A DNA stretch of 64,000 nt from Comamonadaceae bacterium. Its GTDB lineage: Bacteria; Pseudomonadota; Gammaproteobacteria; Burkholderiales; Burkholderiaceae_C. The translations under genes and the position numbers were made by a program. This document shows positions 23,695 to 32,491 of this stretch, piece by piece (positions within the stretch are counted from its first letter, which is position 1; the number at the start of each line of letters is the position of its first letter). The notes under the pieces were generated by a model. That model made no database searches, was not told the DNA's origin, and saw only the letters and a list, made by a program, of their open reading frames with translations. The stretch spans positions 186,001 through 250,000 of the forward strand of contig JAIXUC010000025.1 in NCBI GenBank assembly GCA_027483665.1. Direction: 5' to 3'.

Positions 23695-24594
23695 TCAACG
23701 GCGTGGCGCAGGGGTAGCCGGTTGAGTGCCGCGGAATGCCTTGAAAAACTCGGTGGATTGATCGATCACCATCACGTCGCTCTTGTTGGCAAAGCTGGAT
23801 TTGTACGCCTCCAGGCTTCGGTAGAACTGCGCGAACTGCGGGTCCCGTCCAAACGCCTCTGCGTAAGCGCGCGAGGCTTCGGCGTCGCCCTCACCTTTGA
23901 TCTTCTGTGCTTCCCGGTAGGCGTTAGCCACCGTCACTTCGCGTTGCCGGTCTGCATCAGCGCGAATTTTTTCACCTTCTGCAGCACCGGTTGACCGCAA
24001 CTCATTGGCGACCCTGCGTCGCTCGGCCTCCATGCGGCGATACACCGACTCGGTGATAGCGTCCACGTAATCTACCCGCGTGATACGGACGTCAACAACA
24101 TCCACGCCCCATGGCTTTTCGCCCACCACCGCCTCGAGGGCTTCACGCTTTACCGCTGCCATCAACTCCTCGCGGCGGCTAGAAAGAAGCTCTAGCACCG
24201 TGCGACGGTTGACTTCTTCTTGAAAAGCATTGCGGATGACTCGGTTGAGTTGGTTGGTACCTGCAGCCTCATTCAAGCCCACGTTGCGGATGTACTGACC
24301 AGGGTCAGTGATGCGCCAACGTACATACCAATCGATGACGACGCGCTGCTTCTCAGCTGTCAGCATGGGCTCGGCGTCCGTGCTGTCGAGGGTCAGCAAA
24401 CGTTTGTCGATGTAGGACACATTCTGGAAAGGTGGGGGAAGTTTGAAGTTCAACCCCGGCTCTGTGATGACTTCCTTGATTTGCCCCAGCGCGTAAACCA
24501 CACCAAATTGGCGCTGGTCCACCACGAATAAAGAGGAACTCAATAGCGCCAGCAAGACGACGGCGCTCGACAAGTAAATACCAATTCTGTTCAT
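23695..24594 (-). CDS. hflC: HflC, modulator of FtsH protease
   Basis: The 299-residue protein has one N-terminal membrane anchor (about 5-25) followed by a periplasmic SPFH/prohibitin domain beginning VDQRQFGVVYALGQIKEV. The region around 175-260 is an Arg/Glu/Ala-rich helix. HflC and HflK form a large cage around FtsH in the inner membrane. It lies 8 bases downstream of hflK. The 156 bases after it, before hisZ, contain no gene. Confidence 0.95.
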   Translation of the reverse strand: MNRIGIYLSSAVVLLALLSSSLFVVDQRQFGVVYALGQIKEVITEPGLNFKLPPPFQNVSYIDKRLLTLDSTDAEPMLTAEKQRVVIDWYVRWRITDPGQYIRNVGLNEAAGTNQLNRVIRNAFQEEVNRRTVLELLSSRREELMAAVKREALEAVVGEKPWGVDVVDVRITRVDYVDAITESVYRRMEAERRRVANELRSTGAAEGEKIRADADRQREVTVANAYREAQKIKGEGDAEASRAYAEAFGRDPQFAQFYRSLEAYKSSFANKSDVMVIDQSTEFFKAFRGTQPATPAPRR

Positions 24595-24602
24595 GTCAGG
24601 TC

Positions 24603-26030
24603 CTAGCGAACTTCACGCTCACGCGAACGCGCGGTATCGCGCGAACGGGCATCTGCAACGCCTGCAGCCGGTGCGGTGCTTACCGGACTGCCCGCGCTGG
24701 CAGGCGCGGCTGGGGCGTTCATGACGGCCGCGCCTGCCTCGCCACTGGCTGACAGCTGCATGATCTTGTCCAGCGGCAAATACAGCAGGTTGGAGCCCTG
24801 CCGGGAATCCACCATGACCTTGGTCACGTTGGAGTAGACCTGCTGCATGGCATCGACGTACATCCGCTCCCGGGTCACCTGCGGAGCCCTCTGGTACTCG
24901 GTCAGCACCGAGCGAAAGCGCTGTGCGTCACCCTGTGCCTGAGCAACGATCCTTGCCTTGTAGCCTTCTGCCTCTTCGCGCAGACGAGCCGCCGTACCGG
25001 CAGCGCGCGGGATAACGTCATTGGCATACGCCTCGGCCTCATTCTTGGCGCGCTCTCGCTCCTGCCCAGCCTTCAACACGTCATCGAAGGATGCCTGCAC
25101 CTGTTCTGGCGGGCGAACACCGCCCTGTTGCAGATTGATACCCACCACCTCAATACCCACTTTGTATCGGTCGAGGATGGTCTGCATCAGCGCGCGAACA
25201 CGGGGGGCGATCTGGTCGCGCTCTTCAGACAGTGCAGAGTCCATCTTCATGTTGCCGACAACCTCGCGCACAGCAGTCTCTGCAGCCTGCACTACAGCGC
25301 CGGTAGGGTCACGGCTCTCGAACAGAAAAGCGCGCGCATCGTTGAGGCGGTACTGCACAGCGAACTTGATCTCAACGATGTTTTCATCCTGCGTCAACAT
25401 CGCCGATTCGCGCAAACCAGTGGCCTTGACGATGGCGTCGCGCCCAATGTCAAGCGATCGGATTTGGGTCACGAACACGGTTTCGTGCCGCTGCACCGGG
25501 TAGGGAAGACGCCAGTTGAAACCCGCACCTACGGTCGATTGATAGCGGCCAAATTGGGTAATGACTGCCTGCTGGCCTTCTTGAACGATGAAGAACCCCG
25601 TGCCCAGCCAAATCAAGAGTGCCACAGCACCGATGAGGCCTGCACCAATGCCAGCGCTTTTCATACTCGGCTGAAAGTTGCCGCCGCCACCACCGCCAAA
25701 TCCACCGCCTTGGCCTGGTCGGCGGGACTTGCCACCACCTCCAAACAAGCCACCAAGCTTCCGGTTGAAGTCACGCCACAGCTCATCGAGATCTGGAGGC
25801 CCTTGGTTTGGCCCGCGCCCGCCTGGATTTGGGCGCTCTGGCCGCTCTGCCGACCGGTCGCGATCTGGCTCAGCGCCATTTGAGCCGCTGGCGTTGGGGC
25901 CGCCCTGGTTGGGCTTGTCATCCGGAGCGTTGTTGTCGCCCCGGCCCCATCGGGGGTCGTTGAGGTTAAACATGCCCCTCACCCGGGTCGGCAATGCCAT
26001 CAGGCGCTGCGCGATGCTGTTGTGGTTCAT
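24603..26030 (-). CDS. hflK: HflK, modulator of FtsH protease
   Basis: The 475-residue protein has a Gly/Pro/Asp-rich, probably disordered N-terminus (about 15-120), a membrane segment at about 128-150, and a periplasmic SPFH domain starting VQEGQQAVITQFG. The Ala-rich C-terminus is low complexity. It acts with HflC around FtsH. Its ATG overlaps the hflX stop (ATGA) and hflC follows at 8 bases, so the three are one translation-coupled block. Confidence 0.95.
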   Translation of the reverse strand: MNHNSIAQRLMALPTRVRGMFNLNDPRWGRGDNNAPDDKPNQGGPNASGSNGAEPDRDRSAERPERPNPGGRGPNQGPPDLDELWRDFNRKLGGLFGGGGKSRRPGQGGGFGGGGGGNFQPSMKSAGIGAGLIGAVALLIWLGTGFFIVQEGQQAVITQFGRYQSTVGAGFNWRLPYPVQRHETVFVTQIRSLDIGRDAIVKATGLRESAMLTQDENIVEIKFAVQYRLNDARAFLFESRDPTGAVVQAAETAVREVVGNMKMDSALSEERDQIAPRVRALMQTILDRYKVGIEVVGINLQQGGVRPPEQVQASFDDVLKAGQERERAKNEAEAYANDVIPRAAGTAARLREEAEGYKARIVAQAQGDAQRFRSVLTEYQRAPQVTRERMYVDAMQQVYSNVTKVMVDSRQGSNLLYLPLDKIMQLSASGEAGAAVMNAPAAPASAGSPVSTAPAAGVADARSRDTARSREREVR

Positions 26031-27307
26031 CCGTGCGTTCTCTTGTAATCGACCTGCGTCATTGTGCCCAATCGGAAGCCGCCCTCATCCGTGTCGGGGA
26101 CATGCACTGCGGCAGGGCTGGGGTAAGCGTCAGCTTGGTCTGCGTCTGCCACAGATGGGTCGGAGCGCACTGTTGTCGATTCGGATCGCGACGCCAGAGC
26201 AGCTTGTGCCACAGCCAGGCGCAAGGTTGCCAGTCCTTGCCCAGTCACTGCGCTGACGTAGACGCGAGGCACAGCTTGTCCAGAGAGGTCGTAGGTGTCT
26301 TGCTCGACCAACGGTTTGACGTCATCGGCGATGACATCGACTTTGTTGAAAACCAGCAACTGCGGAACATGCTGAGCGCCAATCTCTTCCAAAACCCTTT
26401 GTACCTCGGCCATCTGCTCGGTACAGCTGGCACTGGAAGCGTCAACCACGTGCAGCAGCAAATCGGCGTCGACCGCCTCTTGCAAGGTAGCCTCAAACGC
26501 ATCAATCAGCCCGTGCGGCAAATCACGAATGAAACCCACCGTGTCCGACAAAGAAACCGAACGCCCTGCTTCACCCAAATAGAGCTGGCGCGTTGTGGTG
26601 TCTAGCGTTGCAAAGAGTTGATCGGCTGTGTAGGCACGGGCCTTCACCAAAGCATTGAACAGTGTGGACTTGCCGGCGTTGGTGTAACCAACCAAAGAAA
26701 CATTGAACGTGTCGCGGCGTTCGCGCTGACGGCGCTGCGTTTGGCGCTGGCGCTTGACTTTGGCCAACCGCTCGCGGGTGCGCTTGATGGAGTCCCCAAT
26801 CATGCGCCGGTCGAGTTCAATCTGCGTCTCGCCGGGACCACCACGGGCGCCGATGCCACCACGTTGCCGCTCCAAGTGAGACCAGCGGCGAACCAGGCGA
26901 GTGCTGAGGTACTGGAGGCGGGCCAATTCAACCTGCAACTTACCCTCGTGACTGCGCGCGCGCTGCGCAAAGATCTCCAAAATCAGCAAGGTTCTGTCGT
27001 TGACAGGCAACTCCAGAACACGCTCCAAGTTGCGCTGCTGGGCCGGGCTCAGAGATTGGTCAAACAAGACCTCAGAGGCACCCTCTGCCAAGGCCAACTC
27101 TTTGATTTCTTGTACTTTGCCCGACCCCACAAAGGTCGCAGCGTCGGGGGCTTTGCGCTTACAGGTCAGCCGGGCTACCGGCTGCATGCCAGCCGTCTGT
27201 GCGAGCTGCCCCAGCTCTTCCAGATCGCCGTCGAAGTGCGGAAGCCCGAAATCAACGCCCACCAGCAGCACGTTGGCTGCAACCAGTTGGGTCGCCTCAG
27301 ACAGCAT
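26027..27307 (-). CDS. hflX: ribosome-associated GTPase HflX
   Basis: HflX splits stalled or heat-damaged 70S ribosomes. The 426-residue protein has an N-terminal HflX domain (about 1-195, including [15 protein letters not shown]-like [20 protein letters not shown]). The G domain carries G1 [11 protein letters not shown] near 212, G3 [10 protein letters not shown] and G4 NKVD. A C-terminal tail of about 60 residues is variable. It overlaps hfq by 11 bases upstream and hflK by 4 bases downstream. Confidence 0.96.
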   Translation of the reverse strand: MLSEATQLVAANVLLVGVDFGLPHFDGDLEELGQLAQTAGMQPVARLTCKRKAPDAATFVGSGKVQEIKELALAEGASEVLFDQSLSPAQQRNLERVLELPVNDRTLLILEIFAQRARSHEGKLQVELARLQYLSTRLVRRWSHLERQRGGIGARGGPGETQIELDRRMIGDSIKRTRERLAKVKRQRQTQRRQRERRDTFNVSLVGYTNAGKSTLFNALVKARAYTADQLFATLDTTTRQLYLGEAGRSVSLSDTVGFIRDLPHGLIDAFEATLQEAVDADLLLHVVDASSASCTEQMAEVQRVLEEIGAQHVPQLLVFNKVDVIADDVKPLVEQDTYDLSGQAVPRVYVSAVTGQGLATLRLAVAQAALASRSESTTVRSDPSVADADQADAYPSPAAVHVPDTDEGGFRLGTMTQVDYKRTHG

Positions 27308-27548
27308 CGGGCTCGCTGGAGGTCTCGCTCACGTTGAAATTCACTGCCCGCCCAGGGACTATGGTGGAGATGGCGTGCTTGTAGACCATCTGGGTGACGG
27401 TGTTGCGTAGCAACACGACGTACTGGTCAAAAGATTCGATTTGTCCTTGCAACTTGATGCCGTTGACCAGATAGATCGACACCGGCACATGCTCCCGACG
27501 CAAGGCATTCAGGAAAGGATCTTGCAGCAATTGGCCTTTGTTGCTCAC
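27297..27548 (-). CDS. hfq: RNA chaperone Hfq
   Basis: Hfq is a hexameric ring that pairs small RNAs with messages. The 83-residue product contains the Sm1 motif [21 protein letters not shown] and the Sm2 motif [10 protein letters not shown], which place all RNA-binding residues. The start is GTG 27548 (GTGAGCAACAAAGG), with GGA about 7 bases upstream. The acidic tail after residue 70 is short. It is the first gene of the hfq-hflX-hflK-hflC-hisZ-purA run. Confidence 0.97.
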   Translation of the reverse strand: MSNKGQLLQDPFLNALRREHVPVSIYLVNGIKLQGQIESFDQYVVLLRNTVTQMVYKHAISTIVPGRAVNFNVSETSSEPDAV

Positions 27549-27674
27549 GATATGTTCCGTGTTCAGTAGTTAAACGAGATTCACCATAACACAGGGCTTT
27601 CGTCGCCCGGACTGCGGGGACTTGCCAAACCCTGCAAGAAGAAACAGTGCGGCTGGCGCCAGCAGGAAAGCAAG

Positions 27675-27702
27675 AAAAAGGCCACCCGAAGGTGGCCTTT
27701 TT
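27675..27702 (-). terminator. intrinsic terminator after the livK-type gene
   Basis: Read on the minus strand, GGCCACC-TTCG-GGTGGCC forms a 7-bp stem with a stable UUCG loop, followed by five T. It begins 18 bases after the stop of the binding-protein gene at 27721. A-rich sequence on the other side makes it potentially bidirectional. It separates the livK gene from the hfq operon. Confidence 0.9.
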
Positions 27703-27720
27703 ACACAACAAAAAAGCCGA

Positions 27721-28854
27721 TCAGTTCAGAGCGGACTTCTTGCCATCCTTGTAAACATACAGAGTGATGGACGGGTTCTTCAACTCACCATTGGGCTCGA
27801 AAGCGATGGTGGTCGTCACACCCTTGAAGTTGGTCTGGATCAACCTTGGCGTGTAGACCTTGGGGTCCACCGAGTTGGCGCGTTTCATGGCATCAACCAA
27901 AACAAAGGTCGCGTCGTAGGTGTACGGGCTGTAGACCTGGAACTGGTTGGGGTACTTGGCGTCGTAGCGCTTCTTCCAGGCTTCGCCGCCAGGCATCTTG
28001 GCCAGCGAGGCGCCGCCTTCGGCGCAAACCACGTTACCCAGCGTCTTGGCGCCAGCAGCCAACTTGGCAATCTCGGAGGTGCAGATGCCATCGCCGCCGA
28101 AGAACTTCACATTGCCCAAACCGAGTTGCTCCATCTGGCGCAGCATCGGGCCGGCTTGAGGGTCCATGCCGCCGAAGAAGATGGCGTCAGGGTTCTTGGC
28201 TTTAACAGCCGTCAGAATGGCCATGAAGTCCGTCGCTTTGTCGGTGGTGAACTGCTCGTCAACCACCGTCATGCCCTTGCTCAAGGCGGTGCGCTTGAAC
28301 ACTTCTGCCACGCCTTGGCCGTATGCGGTGCGGTCATCAATGACGGCCACGCGCTTGAGCTTCAAGGCATCTGCAGCGTAGAAAGCCAAACCAGCGCCCA
28401 AGGCGTTGTCATTGGCAATGATGCGGTAGGTGGTCTTGTAGCCAGGCTTGGTCAGGTTGGGGTTGGTGGCCGCGCCCGTGATATGAGGAATGCCGCAGTC
28501 GTTGTAGACCTTGGAAGCTGGGATGGTGGTGCCCGAGTTGAGGTGACCCACCACACCGGCGACCTTGGCGTCACACAGCTTTTGCGCAGCAGCAGTGCCC
28601 TGCTTCGGATCAGCGGCGTCGTCTTCAGCTTGGATTTCGAAACGAATACGCTTGCCGCCAATGACGACGTTTTGCGCGTTCAGATCTTCGATGGCCATGC
28701 GCACGCCGTTTTCGTTGTCCTTGCCGTAGTGGGCTTGGGCACCGGAAATCGGGGCAACGTGACCAATCTTCACGACCTGCACGTCTTGCGCGGCTGCGAG
28801 GCCGGCGACGGCAGCTGCTGCCGACGCGATGGTCAGCTTCAACTTCAGTTGCAT
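27721..28854 (-). CDS. branched-chain amino-acid-type ABC substrate-binding protein (LivK-like)
   Basis: The 377-residue periplasmic protein begins with a signal peptide (about 1-22, cleaved near LAAAQ) and belongs to the type 1 periplasmic-binding family. VVKIGHVAPISGAQAHYGKD and the NSGTTIPASKVYNDCGIP segment are typical of leucine/isoleucine/valine-binding proteins. ATG 28854 has GGAG 6 bases upstream. No permease or ATPase gene accompanies it, so it feeds a transporter encoded elsewhere. The actual ligand is uncertain, since this family binds many small amides and acids. A palindrome lies over its candidate -35 and a strong terminator follows. Confidence 0.88.
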   Translation of the reverse strand: MQLKLKLTIASAAAAVAGLAAAQDVQVVKIGHVAPISGAQAHYGKDNENGVRMAIEDLNAQNVVIGGKRIRFEIQAEDDAADPKQGTAAAQKLCDAKVAGVVGHLNSGTTIPASKVYNDCGIPHITGAATNPNLTKPGYKTTYRIIANDNALGAGLAFYAADALKLKRVAVIDDRTAYGQGVAEVFKRTALSKGMTVVDEQFTTDKATDFMAILTAVKAKNPDAIFFGGMDPQAGPMLRQMEQLGLGNVKFFGGDGICTSEIAKLAAGAKTLGNVVCAEGGASLAKMPGGEAWKKRYDAKYPNQFQVYSPYTYDATFVLVDAMKRANSVDPKVYTPRLIQTNFKGVTTTIAFEPNGELKNPSITLYVYKDGKKSALN

Positions 28855-28882
28855 AGATAACTCCATTCGATGTGAAACATTA

Positions 28883-28907
28883 GTTGAGACAAATTGTCAA
28901 ACTCAAC
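28883..28907. promoter_or_regulatory. palindrome upstream of the livK-type gene
   Basis: GTTGAG (28883-28888) and CTCAAC (28902-28907) are perfect inverted arms. An inner palindrome GACAAATTGTC (28888-28898) is centred 2 bases off. On the minus strand it contains TTGACA (28900-28895), a perfect -35 box, although the matching -10 is weak. It is a good candidate operator for a repressor or activator of the binding-protein gene. Confidence 0.5.
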
Positions 28908-28978
28908 TGCCTGAGGGTACAGCAAATTTCGGGCCGCCACCACGGTAGAAAACCGGGGTACGAGGGCTGCGCCATCGC

Positions 28979-29374
28979 TTAAGAGCTGGGTGGCCGGACC
29001 TGCGCGCTGGGGGTCTGGGTAAGCTCTTTGGAAAGAGCCTCACTGACCGATTCGCGCACCGCTTGCTCCACCACGTCGCGCAGCCTTGGCGCTAAGGTAG
29101 ACACATGTTCGGCTACCACCAAAGAAACCAGCTCGCGCAGGCGCCTCTCCAGCACCAAGTCAACCCGTTGCATCAACCGGTGGGCCATGGCATCTGAGTT
29201 TGCCGAGTCTGGCGTTGAACGTCCAGCCAGAACGGATACGGCGGGTTGTCCAGCTTGTTCCCCGTCAGTGGTCGAGCGCATCAAGTCATTGGGCCGCACC
29301 ACTTCGGTGAGCGTTGGAATGGTCCGCGCCCCGCTTTTGGGCGTCTTGCCACCACCTCCCGGCTGGGCGCTCAT
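28979..29374 (-). CDS. hypothetical protein, DUF2486-like
   Basis: The 131-residue protein has an IPTLTEVV motif near residue 19, which I associate with DUF2486 proteins of Burkholderiales. A long amphipathic C-terminal helix (about 65-115) is rich in Arg, Glu, Val and Leu. Its ATG overlaps the holC stop (ATGA), and it is third in pepA-holC-DUF2486. Function is unknown; its constant position after holC suggests only operon conservation. Confidence 0.65.
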   Translation of the reverse strand: MSAQPGGGGKTPKSGARTIPTLTEVVRPNDLMRSTTDGEQAGQPAVSVLAGRSTPDSANSDAMAHRLMQRVDLVLERRLRELVSLVVAEHVSTLAPRLRDVVEQAVRESVSEALSKELTQTPSAQVRPPSS

Positions 29375-29802
29375 GCAGCCGCTCCAGCCAGATCGTGGCG
29401 TTCAATGGCATAGCCGCGATCCCGGTAGTGTGTCCAGCGCAGCCTTGCCTGCTGACGGGTGTGTTCGTCCGCTGTGACAACCTCGATCAAGCGCTCGTAA
29501 CGCTCATAACCTGCAGGCACCTCCAGGCCAAGGTTCACCAATACCGAATGACGAGGCTGCTGCGGGGGAGACGCAGCCAGCAAGACAGGCGAGCGACGCT
29601 GAACCGCATCGGGCGCAGCGCTGTTGGCATGTGCCAGAAAGTCAAGCGGGGAAAAGCGCCACAAGGCAACGTCTAGGGCATCCAGCAAGTCTTGCGGGCC
29701 CGTCACCACCAACCGTGAGCCAGCCCCCAGCGCCTTTCTCACCAGCCTGCAGGCGTATCCACAGGCATCGGGCGCGTTGAAGTGGAAAGAAATGTCGGTC
29801 AC
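29371..29802 (-). CDS. holC: DNA polymerase III chi subunit
   Basis: Chi links the clamp-loader psi subunit to single-strand-binding protein. The 143-residue product begins TDISFHFNAPDACGYACRLVRKA and has the CACRLVRKAL helix, RRSPVLLA region and NLGLEVP segment typical of HolC. The GTG start overlaps the pepA stop (GTGA), a gene order (pepA-holC) widely shared in proteobacteria. Confidence 0.88.
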   Translation of the reverse strand: MTDISFHFNAPDACGYACRLVRKALGAGSRLVVTGPQDLLDALDVALWRFSPLDFLAHANSAAPDAVQRRSPVLLAASPPQQPRHSVLVNLGLEVPAGYERYERLIEVVTADEHTRQQARLRWTHYRDRGYAIERHDLAGAAA

Positions 29803-31355
29803 GCTGACTTGGTCGCGGGCTTCACGGTGGGCTTGGGCAAGCGCTTCAAGGCAGGACGCTTTACAGGCACAGTCGGTGTGCGTTGCTCTGCAGCCGCCAG
29901 CAGGTAGTGAACCAACAAACCAACAGGCCTGCCCGTAGCCCCTTTAGCACCGCCACTCTTCCAGGCGCTACCCGCGATGTCCAGGTGCGCCCACTCCATA
30001 CCGGTCACAAAACGCTGCAAGAACTTGGCGGCAGTCACGGCCCCCGCGGCGCGACCAGCGACGTTGGCGACGTCTGCAAAGTTTGTCTTCAAGCCCTCTG
30101 CGTACTCGTCGTCCAGTGGCAAGCGCCAGCAGGGGTCCAGCGCCGAGTCTCCGGCTGCCTGCAGCGCCTGCGCCAAGGCGTCGGAGCTTGCGAAGAGTCC
30201 ACTGCGAACGCCCCCCAGCGCCACCACGCAGGCGCCAGTGAGCGTGGCGATGTCAATGACGGCACGCGGCTCGAAGCGTTTGGCGTAGGTCAAGGCGTCG
30301 CACAAGATCAAGCGGCCTTCGGCGTCGGTGTTGAGGATTTCAATGGTCTGGCCGCTCATGCTGGTGACGACGTCACCCGGCTTGATGGCGCGGCCGTCGG
30401 GCATGTTCTCGCAGGTCGGTATCAGACCCACCACATTGATGGCAGGCCTGATGTCGGCCAGCGCGCGGAAAGTGCCCAGCACGCTGGCGGCGCCACACAT
30501 GTCGAACTTCATTTCATCCATCTCGGCGGCCGGCTTGATGGAAATGCCGCCGGTGTCGAAGGTGATGCCTTTGCCCACCAGAACGACCGGGGCATCTGCC
30601 TTGGGAGCGCCTTGGTACCTGAGCACGATGAACCGAAGTGGCTCTGCCGAGCCCTGAGCCACTGCTTCGAATGCGCCCATGCCAAGTTTGCGAACCTCTT
30701 TGGGGCCTAGCACCTCGCATTGCAAGGCCGTGCCCTTGACCAGATCTTTCGCTGCCTGTGCAAGTTGGCTGGGTGTGGCGTGGTTGCCCGGGCGGTTACC
30801 CCACTCGCGGGCCAGCGCGACACCGCGGGCCAACGAACAGGCGCGCTCGAATGCCTGCTTGAAGGCTCGGAGTTCGGGCACGATCAAGCGAATTTTCTTG
30901 AGGGACTGGGGAAGTCCAATAGGCGCGGTCGCTTCGGGCTTGGACCGCGTCAGGGCATAGTGGTAGCTGGCTTCACTGGCAGCCATCACAGCGGGCTCCA
31001 GGGAGATCGTTGATATGCCGCCAACAAAGAGGCTCAATTCGCTAACAGGTGCGCCTTTCAAAGCAGCAAACGCAGCCGATACAGCCTGCCGAACGGCCCG
31101 CGGGCCACCGTCTCCTGCGCCACACAACACCAGCCGGCGCGCGGAAACGCCGGGCAGGCTGTAGACGGACAACACGGAGCCGGGCTTGGTGCTGAGGTCT
31201 TTGTGTGCCAGCGCTTGGGCGATCACAGGACCCATCTGCGAGCCTTTGAGAAAAGACGCCTTGGCATCTTGTTCAGTTACCAACACCACCAGTGCATCGC
31301 ACTTTTGACTATCCAAAGACGCGGCAGTCAAACCTTTGAGTTCAAAATCGGGCAT
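29799..31355 (-). CDS. pepA: leucyl aminopeptidase (M17), cytosol aminopeptidase
   Basis: This two-metal aminopeptidase removes N-terminal residues and, in some bacteria, also binds DNA. The 518-residue protein has the metal-ligand segments VGKGITFDTGGISIKPA and the signature NTDAEGRLILCDALTYA near residue 350. The C-terminus carries an extra basic Pro/Lys/Arg-rich tail of about 25 residues. ATG 31355 has AAGGA upstream. It is divergent from lptF with 20 bases between starts. Confidence 0.95.
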   Translation of the reverse strand: MPDFELKGLTAASLDSQKCDALVVLVTEQDAKASFLKGSQMGPVIAQALAHKDLSTKPGSVLSVYSLPGVSARRLVLCGAGDGGPRAVRQAVSAAFAALKGAPVSELSLFVGGISTISLEPAVMAASEASYHYALTRSKPEATAPIGLPQSLKKIRLIVPELRAFKQAFERACSLARGVALAREWGNRPGNHATPSQLAQAAKDLVKGTALQCEVLGPKEVRKLGMGAFEAVAQGSAEPLRFIVLRYQGAPKADAPVVLVGKGITFDTGGISIKPAAEMDEMKFDMCGAASVLGTFRALADIRPAINVVGLIPTCENMPDGRAIKPGDVVTSMSGQTIEILNTDAEGRLILCDALTYAKRFEPRAVIDIATLTGACVVALGGVRSGLFASSDALAQALQAAGDSALDPCWRLPLDDEYAEGLKTNFADVANVAGRAAGAVTAAKFLQRFVTGMEWAHLDIAGSAWKSGGAKGATGRPVGLLVHYLLAAAEQRTPTVPVKRPALKRLPKPTVKPATKSA

Positions 31356-31375
31356 TGTTTGTTCCTTCTCGATTG

Positions 31376-32491
31376 ATGTTATTCCATTCATCCCTGCGCA
31401 GAGAGCTGTCAAGAACCTTCGGGGCCTCCCTTGTGGTTCTGGTGACCATCATCATGACCATGATGCTGGTGCGCACGCTCAAGCAAGCGTCGCGCGGCTC
31501 GGTCAACCCGCAAGAAATCATGCTGGTGCTGGGCTACAACGTGCTGGGCAACCTGCCCACCGTGATGGCGCTGTGCCTGTTCATCGCCATCGTGGCCACG
31601 CTCAGCCGCATGTACCGCGACAGCGAAATGGTGATTTGGTTTGCCAGTGGCAACGGTCTGCTGGGCATGGTGCGGCCGCTCTTGCGCTTTTCATGGCCGG
31701 TGCTGTTGTTGATTGCGGGGCTCGCTTTGTTCGCGGCACCTTGGACCGAAGGCCAGCGGCAATCACTGCGTGACCGCTACGAGCAGCGCGACGACCTGGA
31801 GCGCATCAGTCCGGGGCAGTTTCAAGAGTCCGCTGACGGCAGCAAAGTTTTCTTCATAGACCGCGACAGCACGTCTGACCTGGGCGCACGCAACGTGTTC
31901 ATTGCCACGCGAGAGCCGGGGCGCGAAACGGTGACTTCTGCGCGCAGTGGCGAAATCACCACCATTGGTGACACCCGCTACCTGTTGCTTAGCAACGGCC
32001 AGCGCTTGGAAACAGACAGCACAACGGCCAGCAAGCAGGTCAGCGAATTCGAGACCTACGGCACGCGGGTGGGTCAGGCATTGGTCCGTGGCAGTGGTCA
32101 GCGGGCTTTGCGAACCCAGGCAACCTGGGAGCTTCTTTTGGCTCCCACGCCAGCGGCGCTGGGCGAACTGTCTTGGCGCGTTGGCTTGGTGTTGGCGGCT
32201 TGCAACTTCGTGCTCATCGGGCTGGCTGTTGTCAACATCAACCCGCGCATCGGCCGCGCTGGCAACTTGCTGTTTGCCGTGTTTGCTTTCAACCTCTACT
32301 ACAACCTTGTCAACTTGGGTAACAACTGGATCGCTGGTGGCGAGGCCAGCTTCTGGGCCTACACGCTCTTGCTTCACTTGGGCGTGTTTGTGGGGGTGGG
32401 CTTGTGGTTGCTGGCGCGTCATCTGCAATGGAGTTGGCGGGATTTTTGGCCGCAGCGCCCCAGGGTTGAGCTCCCACGAGCTGCCGCATGA
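31376..32491 (+). CDS. lptF: LPS export ABC transporter permease LptF
   Basis: LptF and LptG form the membrane part of the LptB2FGC extractor that feeds lipopolysaccharide to the outer membrane. The 371-residue protein has the N-terminal SSLRRELSRTFGASLVVL and three further helices at the C-terminus, with a periplasmic beta-jellyroll between (about 130-265). ATG 31376 was chosen over the in-frame TTG 31355, which lies inside the pepA start. lptG overlaps by 4 bases. Confidence 0.93.
   Translation: MLFHSSLRRELSRTFGASLVVLVTIIMTMMLVRTLKQASRGSVNPQEIMLVLGYNVLGNLPTVMALCLFIAIVATLSRMYRDSEMVIWFASGNGLLGMVRPLLRFSWPVLLLIAGLALFAAPWTEGQRQSLRDRYEQRDDLERISPGQFQESADGSKVFFIDRDSTSDLGARNVFIATREPGRETVTSARSGEITTIGDTRYLLLSNGQRLETDSTTASKQVSEFETYGTRVGQALVRGSGQRALRTQATWELLLAPTPAALGELSWRVGLVLAACNFVLIGLAVVNINPRIGRAGNLLFAVFAFNLYYNLVNLGNNWIAGGEASFWAYTLLLHLGVFVGVGLWLLARHLQWSWRDFWPQRPRVELPRAAA

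Noticed and set aside
25680-25980. Gly/Pro-rich stretch as a frameshifted or repeat region
   Set aside because: It is the normal disordered cytoplasmic N-terminus of HflK and stays in frame.
27622-28860. 412-residue plus-strand open frame over the livK-type gene
   Set aside because: Complete antisense of a clear binding-protein gene with signal peptide, ribosome site and terminator; its translation has no recognisable protein features.
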